The notes under the pieces: generated by a model
The model's database searches: none
What the model was told of the DNA's origin: nothing
What the model saw: the letters and a program-made list of their open reading frames with translations, nothing else
Source: Arthrobacter sp. 18067
GTDB lineage: Bacteria; Actinomycetota; Actinomycetes; Actinomycetales; Micrococcaceae
DNA length: 64,000 bases
Direction: 5' to 3'
NCBI RefSeq assembly: GCF_902706295.1
Contig: NZ_CACSJJ010000001.1
Span: 372,001-436,000, forward strand
Shown: positions 52,808 through 61,795 of the stretch, piece by piece
How positions within the stretch are numbered: the first letter of the stretch is position 1
Layout: the number at the start of each line of letters is the position of its first letter
Program-made: the position numbers and the translations under genes

Positions 52808-54271
52808 GTGAGGACCACCCACGTGCAGACCCCTGCCAGCAAGACTGCCGTAGACCGGCACTACGACTTGGTCATCATCGGCACCGGATCCGGAAACTCC
52901 ATTCCCGGGCCTGAGTTCGAGGACCAATCGATCGCCATCATTGAGAAGGCTTCCTTCGGCGGGACATGCCTAAACGTAGGCTGCATCCCCACGAAGATGT
53001 ACGTGCACACCGCCGACGTCGCCCTGCAGACCGCGGAGTCCGGAAGGCTGGGCTTGGAGGCCGAGGTCAACTCCGTCGACTGGCCGGGCATGGTGAGCCG
53101 CATCTTCGAGAACCGCGTCGACGCCATCTCCGCTGCCGGTGAAGAATATCGCCGCGGCCCAAAGACCCCAAACATCGACGTCTACGACCAGCACGCCGTC
53201 TTCGTCGGAGAACGCACGTTGCGCACCGGCCAGGGGGTCCACCCACGAACCATCTCCGGTGACCGGGTCGTCGTCGCCGCGGGCTCCCGGCCCGTCATTC
53301 CCGAGGCCATCGCCGCCTCGGGCGTGCGGTACCACACCAATGAAGACATCATGCGGCTCCCGCAACTACCCAAATCCCTGGTAGTCATCGGCGGTGGCTC
53401 CATCGCCATGGAGTTCGCCCACGTCTTCGACGCCCTTGGCACGGACGTCACGATCATCGCCCGCTCCACGCTCCTGCGGAACCTCGACCAAGACCTGCAC
53501 GGCCCGTTCAACAACCTGGCCGCCGAACGCTTCGATATCCGGTCCGGCCGGACCCCCGTCGGCGCCGTTCAGACAGACCAGGGCATAACCGTCCGGCTCG
53601 ACGACGGCTCCACCGCCACCGGGGAGGTACTGCTGGTGGCCACCGGGCGCATCCCTAACGGGGACCTGTTGGGCCTGCCCGCCGGCGGGATCGAGACGAT
53701 AGGCGCCGGGCGCATCAAGGTCGATGAGTACGGCCGGTCAACCTCCGCTGCAGGTGTCTGGGCTCTCGGGGACGTCTCATCGCCGTACATGCTCAAACAC
53801 GTCGCCAACGCCGAGATGCGCGCCGTGCGACACAACCTGCTCAACCCGGAAAACATGCAGAGAATGCCACACGACCACGTCCCCGCCGCCACCTTCACCC
53901 ATCCCCAGATCGCCACCGTCGGCATGACCGAAGCCCAGGCCCGCGAACACGGCCATAACGTGACAACCAAGGTCCAGAGCTACGGGGACGTCGCCTACGG
54001 CTGGGCCTTGGAAGACACCACCGGGATCTGCAAACTCGTCGCCGACAAAGACACTGGCAAACTCGTCGGCGCCCACTACATGGGCCCCCAAGCATCAACC
54101 CTGATCCAGCAAATGATCACCGTCCTGGCCTTCGACCTTGACGTACGCCAATTCGCTGCCAACCAATACTGGATCCACCCCGCACTACCCGAAGTCACCG
54201 AAAACGCCCTGCTCGGCCTCACCTTCAACCAACCAGACCACAACAACAGCCCTGATCACCTCACCTCCTGA
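52808..54271 (+). CDS. mtr: mycothione reductase
   Basis: A 487-residue flavoprotein disulfide reductase: FAD-binding VIIGTGSGN, the redox-active cysteine pair in GGTCLNVGCIPTKMY, NADPH-binding VIGGGSIAMEF, and the dimer-interface HPALPEVTENAL with the catalytic His. The first motif GTGSGNSIP rather than GxGxxG-A is the pattern of mycothione reductase, which regenerates mycothiol from its disulfide with NADPH. It starts with GTG at 52808 after GGAGAAGA; GTG at 52823 is an alternative. Monocistronic, supporting an actinobacterial host. Confidence 0.9.
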   Translation: MRTTHVQTPASKTAVDRHYDLVIIGTGSGNSIPGPEFEDQSIAIIEKASFGGTCLNVGCIPTKMYVHTADVALQTAESGRLGLEAEVNSVDWPGMVSRIFENRVDAISAAGEEYRRGPKTPNIDVYDQHAVFVGERTLRTGQGVHPRTISGDRVVVAAGSRPVIPEAIAASGVRYHTNEDIMRLPQLPKSLVVIGGGSIAMEFAHVFDALGTDVTIIARSTLLRNLDQDLHGPFNNLAAERFDIRSGRTPVGAVQTDQGITVRLDDGSTATGEVLLVATGRIPNGDLLGLPAGGIETIGAGRIKVDEYGRSTSAAGVWALGDVSSPYMLKHVANAEMRAVRHNLLNPENMQRMPHDHVPAATFTHPQIATVGMTEAQAREHGHNVTTKVQSYGDVAYGWALEDTTGICKLVADKDTGKLVGAHYMGPQASTLIQQMITVLAFDLDVRQFAANQYWIHPALPEVTENALLGLTFNQPDHNNSPDHLTS

Positions 54272-54318
54272 CGAGGGGGTATGCCGTGCCGTGGTGTTAC
54301 ATGCGAGGCCGCTCCTAG

Positions 54319-56400
54319 CTAGTGGCGGTGCCCGAGTTGCGTGGACGTCGTGGCCACCTCGAAGATCCGTTCGCCGGCACGGTTGATCCACGTTGCCTTC
54401 AGGGTTGCGGGCTTCACAGTGGTGTCAGCCTCGATCCGGGCGAAGACGTTCGGCTCAACGGCGCTGTGCACCAGCGCAGGATGCGGCACATTGAGGCTCG
54501 CGATGGTGCGATCGTGCAGCGGGCTGACGATCCACTGCCAGAGGTCGTATCCGACACGGGGGCCATAGTTCAAGGCGCGGGACACGTGGATATCGCCGCT
54601 GAGCAAGACGACGCCGGGAATCTTTTCGTCCTTGATGAAATCAAACATCGCCTCGCGTTCGTGCGGGAACGTACCCCAATCGTCGGATTCCGCGTTCTGC
54701 TTGTCATCCCAAATCATTCCGCTGACCACCAGTTTGAACGTGGCGTCGCTGGAGCGCAGCGACTTCTGGAACCACTGCCACTGCGTCGCGCCGAGGCAGG
54801 TTGGCTGTCCGACGTCGGCCCAGCTCGCCTCGGTGCGGCTGAACCACCGGGGATCCAGGAGGAAAACTTCCACGGGTCCGCGCCGGAAGGACGTGTAGAC
54901 GCCTTCGCCGGCGTCGCGCCTGGTTTGCTGTTCCCCGGCAGCGGTGTGACCGTAGCTGGCGTTGGCACGGTAGTCGACGAATGCCGACCGGGTGCTGACC
55001 TTGCCTTTCACATCTCCCAGGCTGGCGTTGAACGCAAAGTCGTGATCGTCCCAGGTGCCCCAGGTCGGAATGGAACGGACCAGCCGTGCCAGCTCGGGAA
55101 CTTGGAGGAATTCGCGGTGACGTTGCCGGGCGAACTGCAGGTCTACAGAGTCGATGTACGGGGTGTCTCCCATGAAAACGAAGCTATCGCAGCCCTCTGC
55201 GAGAATCCGATCCCAGACCGCGTCCGAGCTTGACGGGGCACACGACCCCACACCCATGACCACCTTGGCCTTGGAGTTATCCGACGGGGCAGTGGTGAAA
55301 GCACCGATCAGTGGGGTGAACTCCGGATCGCCTGTGACAGGAACGATTGAGAACGTGTACCTCGTCTCGGCGTGCAGCTTGTCCACTTCGAAGATCATGC
55401 TGTGATCGTTCGCACTGGTGAGGGTGGCCTGCACGCGTTCTGCTTTGCCCTTCTGGTTGCGGACCGTGCACTCCCACCGCGGAAGGTGGTGGTGGTCCCG
55501 CCCCGGGCGCAGCCAAATCCGCGTGGTCCGATCCGTGGTGTGACCCACCATAGGGCCGGCGGCAGGGTCCTTGGGCTTCGGCGTTGGCACCACTGCCGGA
55601 GCTGTTCCCGCCTTGACGGCCGCCACATACTTGGACAGTGCGGCAAAGAAGCCTTCGCTATCCGCGACGGCGGCGGCCGGCTGGATAGCGGCACCTGCCG
55701 CATTGAAGCACTTATCGATGGTCAGGCTGGTGACCAGGAACCGGCCCTTTCCATGCGCGCCCTCCAAGAGTGCCGGAGGCTTTGGGTTTCCACCGGGAGC
55801 GCAGGAAAGCAGCACCCGCATGGACTCCCAATCAACCAACGTCTCCCAGCTGACACGGATCGCCGAGGTCCGATCACTCAGGACCCGGCCATCGATCCCC
55901 GTCCTCAGCGCCGAGACGAGCGGGTGTTCCGGGGCCATCGCATAGATGGCGTCGTGGTCCGGATCGGCGCGGGTAGCGCTCAGTGGCCCCGGCAAGTAGG
56001 TCGCTTTAGGTGAGTATTGGTCTGACTGCGCCATGTCCAACAGCACGCCACCGGCTGCGACGAAGTCACGCAGCGACCCCGATTGCGCTGCAACATAGTC
56101 AAGATAGGTGGGCGCGTTGTTAGTGAACGTCCCGAAAGCGATGAGGTCGACCCCCTGCGATGTGGCGGGCAGGCTGGGATCGAGGGTGATCACGGTTGCC
56201 CCGGCCCGGCGCAGCAGCTCCCCCAGGCCGGTTGCTTTGGTCCAGGGGTCGTTGAACTCCAACACTGCCGCGCGGATCGGAGTGCCTGAGGCAGCTTGCG
56301 CCGGGATCGACGCCGGGACGGTCGCCGCGATGGTCAACCCGGCTGTGGCGAGGCCTCCCCCAAGGAAGCCCCGTCGCCCTACTGATTTGTGGGTGGTCAT
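54319..56400 (-). CDS. Tat-exported PhoD-like phosphatase with an extra N-terminal domain
   Basis: A 693-residue protein. A twin-arginine signal (GRRGFLGGG, cleavage near IPAQA) sends it folded across the membrane. Residues about 38-265 look like a ThuA/class I glutamine amidotransferase-like fold (AAVLEFNDPWT, GVDLIAFGTFT, VAAGGVLLDMAQ) which is not part of standard PhoD. A fibronectin-like PhoD_N domain follows, then the PhoD metallophosphatase with FVFMGDTPYID, TWDDHDFAFN and LLSGDIHVSRAL. It should release phosphate from phosphoesters outside the membrane using Ca/Fe. Its ATG overlaps the stop of the dehydrogenase of the phosphonate operon by four bases, so phosphoester and phosphonate scavenging appear to be co-expressed. 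Confidence 0.87.
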   Translation of the reverse strand: MTTHKSVGRRGFLGGGLATAGLTIAATVPASIPAQAASGTPIRAAVLEFNDPWTKATGLGELLRRAGATVITLDPSLPATSQGVDLIAFGTFTNNAPTYLDYVAAQSGSLRDFVAAGGVLLDMAQSDQYSPKATYLPGPLSATRADPDHDAIYAMAPEHPLVSALRTGIDGRVLSDRTSAIRVSWETLVDWESMRVLLSCAPGGNPKPPALLEGAHGKGRFLVTSLTIDKCFNAAGAAIQPAAAVADSEGFFAALSKYVAAVKAGTAPAVVPTPKPKDPAAGPMVGHTTDRTTRIWLRPGRDHHHLPRWECTVRNQKGKAERVQATLTSANDHSMIFEVDKLHAETRYTFSIVPVTGDPEFTPLIGAFTTAPSDNSKAKVVMGVGSCAPSSSDAVWDRILAEGCDSFVFMGDTPYIDSVDLQFARQRHREFLQVPELARLVRSIPTWGTWDDHDFAFNASLGDVKGKVSTRSAFVDYRANASYGHTAAGEQQTRRDAGEGVYTSFRRGPVEVFLLDPRWFSRTEASWADVGQPTCLGATQWQWFQKSLRSSDATFKLVVSGMIWDDKQNAESDDWGTFPHEREAMFDFIKDEKIPGVVLLSGDIHVSRALNYGPRVGYDLWQWIVSPLHDRTIASLNVPHPALVHSAVEPNVFARIEADTTVKPATLKATWINRAGERIFEVATTSTQLGHRH

Positions 56401-57488
56401 GATGTTCTCCTTGTTGTTCCTAAGGTGGGGATTACGGATTTTCTGAGTGATCGCCCGGTGGGCGGCTGCATCAGGAGGGGCAGCTCTGCGAGCGCGCGGG
56501 GTTCCTCAACCAGCGCGTCCCACTGGTAGCTCTCCCGGGTTTCATGGACGAAATCCATGGCTTCTTGCAAATGTTTGGGCTCGTAGTTGTGGACGCCGGT
56601 GACGCTCAGTAGGGACCGGACCATGCGTTCGGGGTCCAGGGACACGGCCGGACCGGGCGAGACTGAGCCTGCCAAAACCATCCGACCTGCGATGTCCAGG
56701 GATGCGAATGCGGACTCCACTGCCTTCGCCGCGCCGGAAAGGTCCACCGCGATGTCCACGGCAAGTCCCGGGCGGTCCGTGTTGGGTGCGGCTGCGTCGG
56801 TCGCTCCGAACTCCCAGGCCAACGCGAGCCGATCGGGATTGATGTCCCGGACATGCACGGCTGATGCGCCACGGTGCGTAGCAACGGCGCAGGCAACAAT
56901 TCCCAGCATTCCCGCGCCACTGATGAGGACACGTTTCCCGGTGAGGGGACCCGCGGCCTCCATCACGGCCATCACGGTTGCGGTGGCGCAGGCGACTGGT
57001 GCGGCCGCCGCGTCGCTCACCTTGTCGGGGACAGAAACGACCGTGATGCCTTGGCGAAGATGGATATGGGATGCGTAGCCCCCGGACAGGCCCCAGTCGC
57101 CGTCAAGTGGTTCATGGCCGGTCTTTAGCAGGTCAACGCATTTCGCGGTGACACCCGCACGGCAGCGGTCGCACCGTCCGCACGCGACGGTCACGCTCCA
57201 GATCACCCTGTCACCTGGCTGGAGCTCCCTGCCATGGAAGTCCTGCGCCCCGCCAACGCCCAGGCTGACGATCCTGCCAACAGCTTCGTGGCCCAGAATG
57301 CTGGGATGGGGTCCGGTGCGGCGTCCGGAAATCGTGTGGATGTCGGAGCCGCAAACCGTAGCGAGGTCAACCGTGGCCAGCGCCTCCCCCGGGGCCAGGG
57401 CAGGCAGGTTCACGGTGAGGTTACGGAAGTGGCTGCCGCCGGTCCAGGCCTGGACGGAAGCTGTCAGCGGAAGAGTCTGCTTATCCAT
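56397..57488 (-). CDS. phosphonate-associated zinc alcohol dehydrogenase
   Basis: A 363-residue medium-chain dehydrogenase: catalytic zinc ligands in TVCGSDIHT and LGHEAVGRI, the structural-zinc four-cysteine loop CGRCDRCRAGVTAKC, and the Rossmann SGAGMLGIVACAVA. It matches the pattern of the proposed phosphonate-catabolism alcohol dehydrogenase family (TIGR03366), known only from association with phn genes. It starts at 57488, inside the end of the phnE gene (25-base overlap). Inferred role: oxidation of a hydroxyalkylphosphonate to its aldehyde for the HAD hydrolase of the same operon. Confidence 0.85.
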   Translation of the reverse strand: MDKQTLPLTASVQAWTGGSHFRNLTVNLPALAPGEALATVDLATVCGSDIHTISGRRTGPHPSILGHEAVGRIVSLGVGGAQDFHGRELQPGDRVIWSVTVACGRCDRCRAGVTAKCVDLLKTGHEPLDGDWGLSGGYASHIHLRQGITVVSVPDKVSDAAAAPVACATATVMAVMEAAGPLTGKRVLISGAGMLGIVACAVATHRGASAVHVRDINPDRLALAWEFGATDAAAPNTDRPGLAVDIAVDLSGAAKAVESAFASLDIAGRMVLAGSVSPGPAVSLDPERMVRSLLSVTGVHNYEPKHLQEAMDFVHETRESYQWDALVEEPRALAELPLLMQPPTGRSLRKSVIPTLGTTRRTS

Positions 57489-59134
57489 GCAGAGAGCCTT
57501 TCGATCGCAAAGACAATGAAGAAAATGATCAGGATGATGCTTCCGGCGACGTCGAAGTTGAGTGTGCGGACGGATTCCATAAGGAGGAAGCCGATGCCGC
57601 CAGCCCCAACGATGCCCAAGACCGTTGACGTGCGGATGTTCACGTCCAACATGTAGAGCCAATGCCCCGTGAGCTGCGGCAACGCCTGTGGGATCACGGC
57701 AGCGAACAGCACGTCCCACCACCCGCCGCCAGCAGCACGGACCGCTTCGAGAGGGCCGCCGGAGATTTCTTCCACCGAATCGGCCACGAGCTTGCCGAGG
57801 AATCCGATGGTTCCAACGCCCAGTGCCATCGCGCCGGCCATGGGTCCCAGTCCGATGGCCGCCACAAAGATCACCGCCAGAATCAGCTCGGGGATAGCGC
57901 GCACGGCCAGGATGACGGCCCTGGCCGAATGGTAGATGAATCCGGAAGGAGACACATTCCGGGCGGCCAGGACCCCGAAGGGAATTGCTAGTGCCGCTCC
58001 GGATGCTGTCGCCACGAGGCCGATGGCCAGGGTCTCGCCCACTGCTTTCAGCAACGCGCCCTCGAGGCCTTCCGCCGATGGCGGCAGTAATCGGCCAAAG
58101 ACTGTAACGAGGTCCGTGAACTGTTTAATTGGGGCCAGGGGGTCGATGCCCAGGTGGATGAGGGAAACCACGACGGCGGCAAGGGTCGCCGCTGCGCAGA
58201 GGGCACGAATCGTCCGCCCCTTGGTCCAGGGTGGCCGAACAGAGGGACCGGGAATGGCGGGCGCTGCAGCGCCATCGGACGCCGGATCCAGGAGGGTCCG
58301 CCGCAACCCGACGGCAAGGTACTCCATGGCTGCGATGATCAGCAGAATGACCAGGATGATGCCCATGGCACTTTGGTACATCAGACCGCGCAGGGCGTCC
58401 TGCAGTGCGAAGCCGATCCCTCCTGCGCCCACGAAGCCAAGGACCACGGAGGTCCGGAGGTTGATGTCCACCCGGTAGATGAAGGTGCCGATCCACGCCG
58501 GCATGACCTGGGGCAGCACTGCGCTAACCAACTCCGTGAGCCTTCCGGCCCCGGTGGCCCGTACTGCGTCCCTGGGCCCTTCATCGATCTGCTCGATTGC
58601 ATCCGCGAACAGCTTGGCCATCATCCCTACCGAGTGCAGGCCCAGGGCCAGGATGCCGGGCAGTACGCCGATCCCCAAGGCCCGCACAAACAGCACGGCG
58701 AACACCAGGTCCGGTATCGCCCTGCACATGGTGATGACCATGCGGGCAGCGTGCTGGACGGCAGGATGAGGGGTGGTGTTCGAGGCCGCAAGGAAGGCCA
58801 GCGGGATGGAAATGATGGTGGCCAACACTGTCCCCAGCAGTGCCATCATCAGCGTTTCCACCAGGAGCTCCCCAACACGAGGGGGATTGTCCAACTCCGG
58901 GGGAAGCATGCGCTCCAGGAGGTTGGCGACGTCGTCGAATCCGCCGCCAAGCGCACGCAGGTCGAAGTCGATCTGGCGGGCGCTGAGGACAGTCAGGCCG
59001 GCGATTGCCGCCAACGCGATCCAGAGGACAAATCTTTCCCGGCTGAACGGCGGACGGACTGCGTGGTTGAAATCCGGTGCCTGGTTCCCTGGGGATTCCG
59101 ATGGTTCCGCTGCGGGTTTGGTGGCGGTTTTCAT
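57464..59134 (-). CDS. phnE: phosphonate ABC permease, tandem PhnE-PhnE fusion
   Basis: A 556-residue protein containing two complete PhnE permease domains. Each has its own EAA-like loop: GPRDAVRATGAGRL at about 185 and GPLEAVRAAGGGWW at about 445, and each is followed by the INLRTSVVLGFVGAGGIGF or VNIRTSTVLGIVGAGGIGF stretch. The two halves differ, so this is not a recent duplication. The fusion can supply both membrane halves of the PhnCDE importer. ATGA overlap with phnC upstream. Confidence 0.92.
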   Translation of the reverse strand: MKTATKPAAEPSESPGNQAPDFNHAVRPPFSRERFVLWIALAAIAGLTVLSARQIDFDLRALGGGFDDVANLLERMLPPELDNPPRVGELLVETLMMALLGTVLATIISIPLAFLAASNTTPHPAVQHAARMVITMCRAIPDLVFAVLFVRALGIGVLPGILALGLHSVGMMAKLFADAIEQIDEGPRDAVRATGAGRLTELVSAVLPQVMPAWIGTFIYRVDINLRTSVVLGFVGAGGIGFALQDALRGLMYQSAMGIILVILLIIAAMEYLAVGLRRTLLDPASDGAAAPAIPGPSVRPPWTKGRTIRALCAAATLAAVVVSLIHLGIDPLAPIKQFTDLVTVFGRLLPPSAEGLEGALLKAVGETLAIGLVATASGAALAIPFGVLAARNVSPSGFIYHSARAVILAVRAIPELILAVIFVAAIGLGPMAGAMALGVGTIGFLGKLVADSVEEISGGPLEAVRAAGGGWWDVLFAAVIPQALPQLTGHWLYMLDVNIRTSTVLGIVGAGGIGFLLMESVRTLNFDVAGSIILIIFFIVFAIERLSAWISRLFR

Positions 59135-59946
59135 GCAGTGGTTCCGTCCGGGGCCGCCTCCGGCTGGAGTTGCTTGTACACGTTCAGGACGTCTTCGCGG
59201 GACAGGGTGGCGGTGCTGGAGTCGAGGACCTTTTCGCCGTCGCGAAGTCCCACGATCCTGTGGGCCCAGTGCATTGCCAGGTCCACCTGGTGCAGCGTGC
59301 AGAGGACCGTGATTCGCTTCTCGAGGCAGATCTGGAACAGCAGGTCCATGACGTTGGCGGCGTTCTCGGGGTCCAGCGATGCTACTGGCTCATCAGCCAG
59401 GATCAGCTCCGGTTTTTGCATAAGTGCCCGGGCAATCGCCACGCGCTGCTGCTGCCCACCGGACAGGGAATCTGCCCTTTGGAAGGCATGCTGCCCCAAC
59501 CCCACCCTCGAAAGATGTGTCAGCGCCTCACGCCGCTGGGCACGGGAGTAGCTGAGGATTCCGTAGCGAGGCCCGGATATCCGTCCGGACGCTCCGATCA
59601 GCACGTTCTCCAAGCACGTCAATCTGCCCACCAGGTTGAAATGCTGGAAGATGAAACCGATTCTGGAGCGCAGCTTGCGCATCTCGCGGCTGGTCATCCC
59701 ATGGACCGGCTGACCCAGGACTGTGGCCTCGCCGGCGGTGATGGGATTCAGGCCATTCAAGCATCGGAGGAGGGTCGATTTGCCAGAGCCGGAAAGTCCC
59801 AGCAGGACCGTGAGTTCGCCGGGGGCTACCTCAAGATCGATTCCGTGAAGTGCGGTGACCGGTCCGAAGTCCTTGCGGAGTTCCCGGACGCGGATGGCTG
59901 GTCCGGGTTGACTGTCCGGGACCGCGGTTGCTGCAGCCTGGGTCAT
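59131..59946 (-). CDS. phnC: phosphonate ABC transporter ATPase
   Basis: A 271-residue ATPase with Walker A GLSGSGKST, TSREMRKLRSRIGFIFQHFNL (PhnC-like segment), signature LSGGQQQRVAIARAL, Walker B LILADEPVASLDP, and TVLCTLHQVDLA with the switch histidine. The Q-loop QHFNLV and the ASLDPENA stretch are typical of PhnC. The ATG at 59946 is used in preference to a GTG six bases earlier; both lie at the phnD stop. It energises the PhnE-PhnE permease. Confidence 0.92.
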   Translation of the reverse strand: MTQAAATAVPDSQPGPAIRVRELRKDFGPVTALHGIDLEVAPGELTVLLGLSGSGKSTLLRCLNGLNPITAGEATVLGQPVHGMTSREMRKLRSRIGFIFQHFNLVGRLTCLENVLIGASGRISGPRYGILSYSRAQRREALTHLSRVGLGQHAFQRADSLSGGQQQRVAIARALMQKPELILADEPVASLDPENAANVMDLLFQICLEKRITVLCTLHQVDLAMHWAHRIVGLRDGEKVLDSSTATLSREDVLNVYKQLQPEAAPDGTTA

Positions 59947-59948
59947 GG

Positions 59949-60905
59949 TCACGGCTCGCACTTTTCGGACTTGGTGGTGAGGCAGACGTTGCGGATGCCG
60001 TCGTAGTCGGCGTCGCCGGCCTTCACCACACCCCAGGCATGTTCGCCTGTAATCAGGCATTCCTTGCCTGTGCAGAATCCCTGGGACTCGAAGTATTCGG
60101 CGTTGGCCTTCTGAGTGAACAGAGCTGTCAGCTTGGCCACAGTGTCATCGCCGAGCTTGTTGCGAACCGCGAAGACAGAGCCGGGAATCATCTCGGATTT
60201 CCAGACTGATTTGAGCTCGCCGGCCTGCAGTTCCCCCTTGCCGGGAAGAGTGTCCTCCACCATGGACTGCATGGCAAAGCCCACCTCGCACTGCCCGCTC
60301 TTGACGGACAAAGCTGAGGCATCGTGGCTGCCTGCGTAGATCGGTTTGAGCGCTTTGCTGATGTCGGATTCCTTGCCACTGGAGGCGACACCCGAACTGA
60401 TCAGCCCGGCCGAGGGGTACAGGAAGCCGGAGGTTGAGCCCGGGTCAACGAAGCAGGTGTCCTTGCCCGCGAAGTCCTCGATTCCGGTCACTGCGTCGTT
60501 GCTGCCCTGGGTGATCCCCAGTGAGTAGTAACCGGCGGGTGTGTTCTTTGCTTTGGTCAAAGCGCCAAGCGGCTGGATGTCCGCCTTGTTGGCTGTGGCT
60601 ATCACGTAGGAGAACGGGCCGAGGAAGGCAATGTCCACCCGGTCTGCGATCATTCCTTCGACAATTCCCGCGTAGTCGCTGGCCTGCTGGAGCTTGACCT
60701 TGGAGCCGGTTTCGGCCTCGATCATCTTGATCAAGGGCTCGTAGGTTCCGGTGAGGTCAGTGCTGTTCTCATTCGGGATCGCACCGATGACGATCTCCGA
60801 AGGGAACCCGTTTGACTGTTGGGGCTCGTTGGCTGAGGCGCATCCCGAGAGGAGCACCATGCTCGCCAAGCCAACTACTGAGGCGGTCAGGGCTTTGAAG
60901 TTCAT
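59949..60905 (-). CDS. phnD: phosphonate-binding lipoprotein
   Basis: A 318-residue receptor with a lipobox (LLSGC, Cys22) and a PhnD fold: IGAIPNENSTDLTGTYEPL, VEGMIADRVDIAFLGPFSYV, FVDPGSTSGFLYPSAGL. The GST/S-rich loop after DPG contacts the phosphonate group in relatives. It should capture phosphonates (or phosphite-type ligands in some homologues) outside the membrane. It follows the HAD gene by 38 bases and phnC starts at its stop. Confidence 0.92.
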   Translation of the reverse strand: MNFKALTASVVGLASMVLLSGCASANEPQQSNGFPSEIVIGAIPNENSTDLTGTYEPLIKMIEAETGSKVKLQQASDYAGIVEGMIADRVDIAFLGPFSYVIATANKADIQPLGALTKAKNTPAGYYSLGITQGSNDAVTGIEDFAGKDTCFVDPGSTSGFLYPSAGLISSGVASSGKESDISKALKPIYAGSHDASALSVKSGQCEVGFAMQSMVEDTLPGKGELQAGELKSVWKSEMIPGSVFAVRNKLGDDTVAKLTALFTQKANAEYFESQGFCTGKECLITGEHAWGVVKAGDADYDGIRNVCLTTKSEKCEP

Positions 60906-60943
60906 TGGAATTCCTGTTCTGGAGGATTGGTGAGGGGCGCGGC

Positions 60944-61615
60944 CTAGGAAAGCAGGACGCCGGGCAGTTCGGTGACGGAATTGAGGATGTGGGTGTGCGG
61001 TGCGGTCTGGAGGTCTTCCCTGGTGTGTGCACCGGTGAGTACGCCGGCCACTACAGACGCACCGGAACGCGTTCCGGCCAGCAGGTCGCTGGTGGTATCG
61101 CCGGCAACGGCGATCTCGCGGACGTCGTCGATCCCGAAACGCAGCATCGCCGTCAGGATCATGTCCGGTGCCGGGCGTCCCCGGCCAGCATCTGCGGGGG
61201 AAAGCACGTCATCCACCAGGTCGCCCCACCCCAGGGAGGAGATCAGACGATCCCGGGTGACAGGTGAGAATCCGGTGGTCAGGACCACTTTCGTTCCGGC
61301 CTGCCTGAGGGTTCTGATGGTTTGGGCGGCACCGGAGATCTCACTGACTCCCAACGAGTCGATGTTCCGTTCGTAGGCGGCCTCGAACATGCTGTTGGCT
61401 TTCCCGGCAGCCGCGGAGTCGCCGCCAAAGATCTCCATAAAGACATCGATCTTGCTCTGGCCCATGGTGTCCAGGGCGTACTGCACGGCATCGCGGGCTG
61501 CCGGTGAGCCGGTTGCGAGGCCCATGTCGGTAACGGCGGAAAGGAAGGATTCCTTGACGACGCCGCCGTCCTGGACAGTTGTCCCGGCCATGTCGAGGCA
61601 TACGAGTTTGATCAT
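60944..61615 (-). CDS. phosphonatase-like HAD hydrolase (phosphonoacetaldehyde hydrolase-like)
   Basis: A 223-residue HAD enzyme. Asp8 in LDMAGTTV is the nucleophile and Ala10 replaces the usual second Asp, both as in phosphonatase PhnX. The cap has MGQSKID, placing Lys55 where PhnX has its Schiff-base lysine (MGLLKID). GRPAPDMI and AGDTTSDLLAGTRSG complete the site. PhnX hydrolyses phosphonoacetaldehyde to acetaldehyde and phosphate; this shorter protein fits the phosphonatase-like family (TIGR03351). AGGAGT precedes the ATG at 61615. It leads the phosphonate operon, next to a PhnF-type operator. Confidence 0.85.
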   Translation of the reverse strand: MIKLVCLDMAGTTVQDGGVVKESFLSAVTDMGLATGSPAARDAVQYALDTMGQSKIDVFMEIFGGDSAAAGKANSMFEAAYERNIDSLGVSEISGAAQTIRTLRQAGTKVVLTTGFSPVTRDRLISSLGWGDLVDDVLSPADAGRGRPAPDMILTAMLRFGIDDVREIAVAGDTTSDLLAGTRSGASVVAGVLTGAHTREDLQTAPHTHILNSVTELPGVLLS

Positions 61616-61694
61616 TGTTGGTACTCCTGGATGTTTGGTCCTGCGATGTTTAGTCACGCGCAGTGCAGCTGCATCCAGCATGCCCTTAAAAAGT

Positions 61695-61712
61695 AATCTG
61701 TATAGACAGATT
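61695..61712. promoter_or_regulatory. PhnF operator candidate
   Basis: AATCTG-TATAGA-CAGATT gives 7-base arms (AATCTGT/ACAGATT) with centre ATAG. Its core GTATAGAC is identical to that of the mycobacterial PhnF site TGGTATAGACCA. It lies 80 bases upstream of the HAD gene and 84 bases upstream of phnF, between the divergent genes. Confidence 0.65.
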
Positions 61713-61795
61713 CTGGGCCGTTTGCCGATTGTTCATCAGCCATTAATCCCTTATTGATCCGGGAATTCGGCTGGCAAACAGGCTATGATTCCCTC

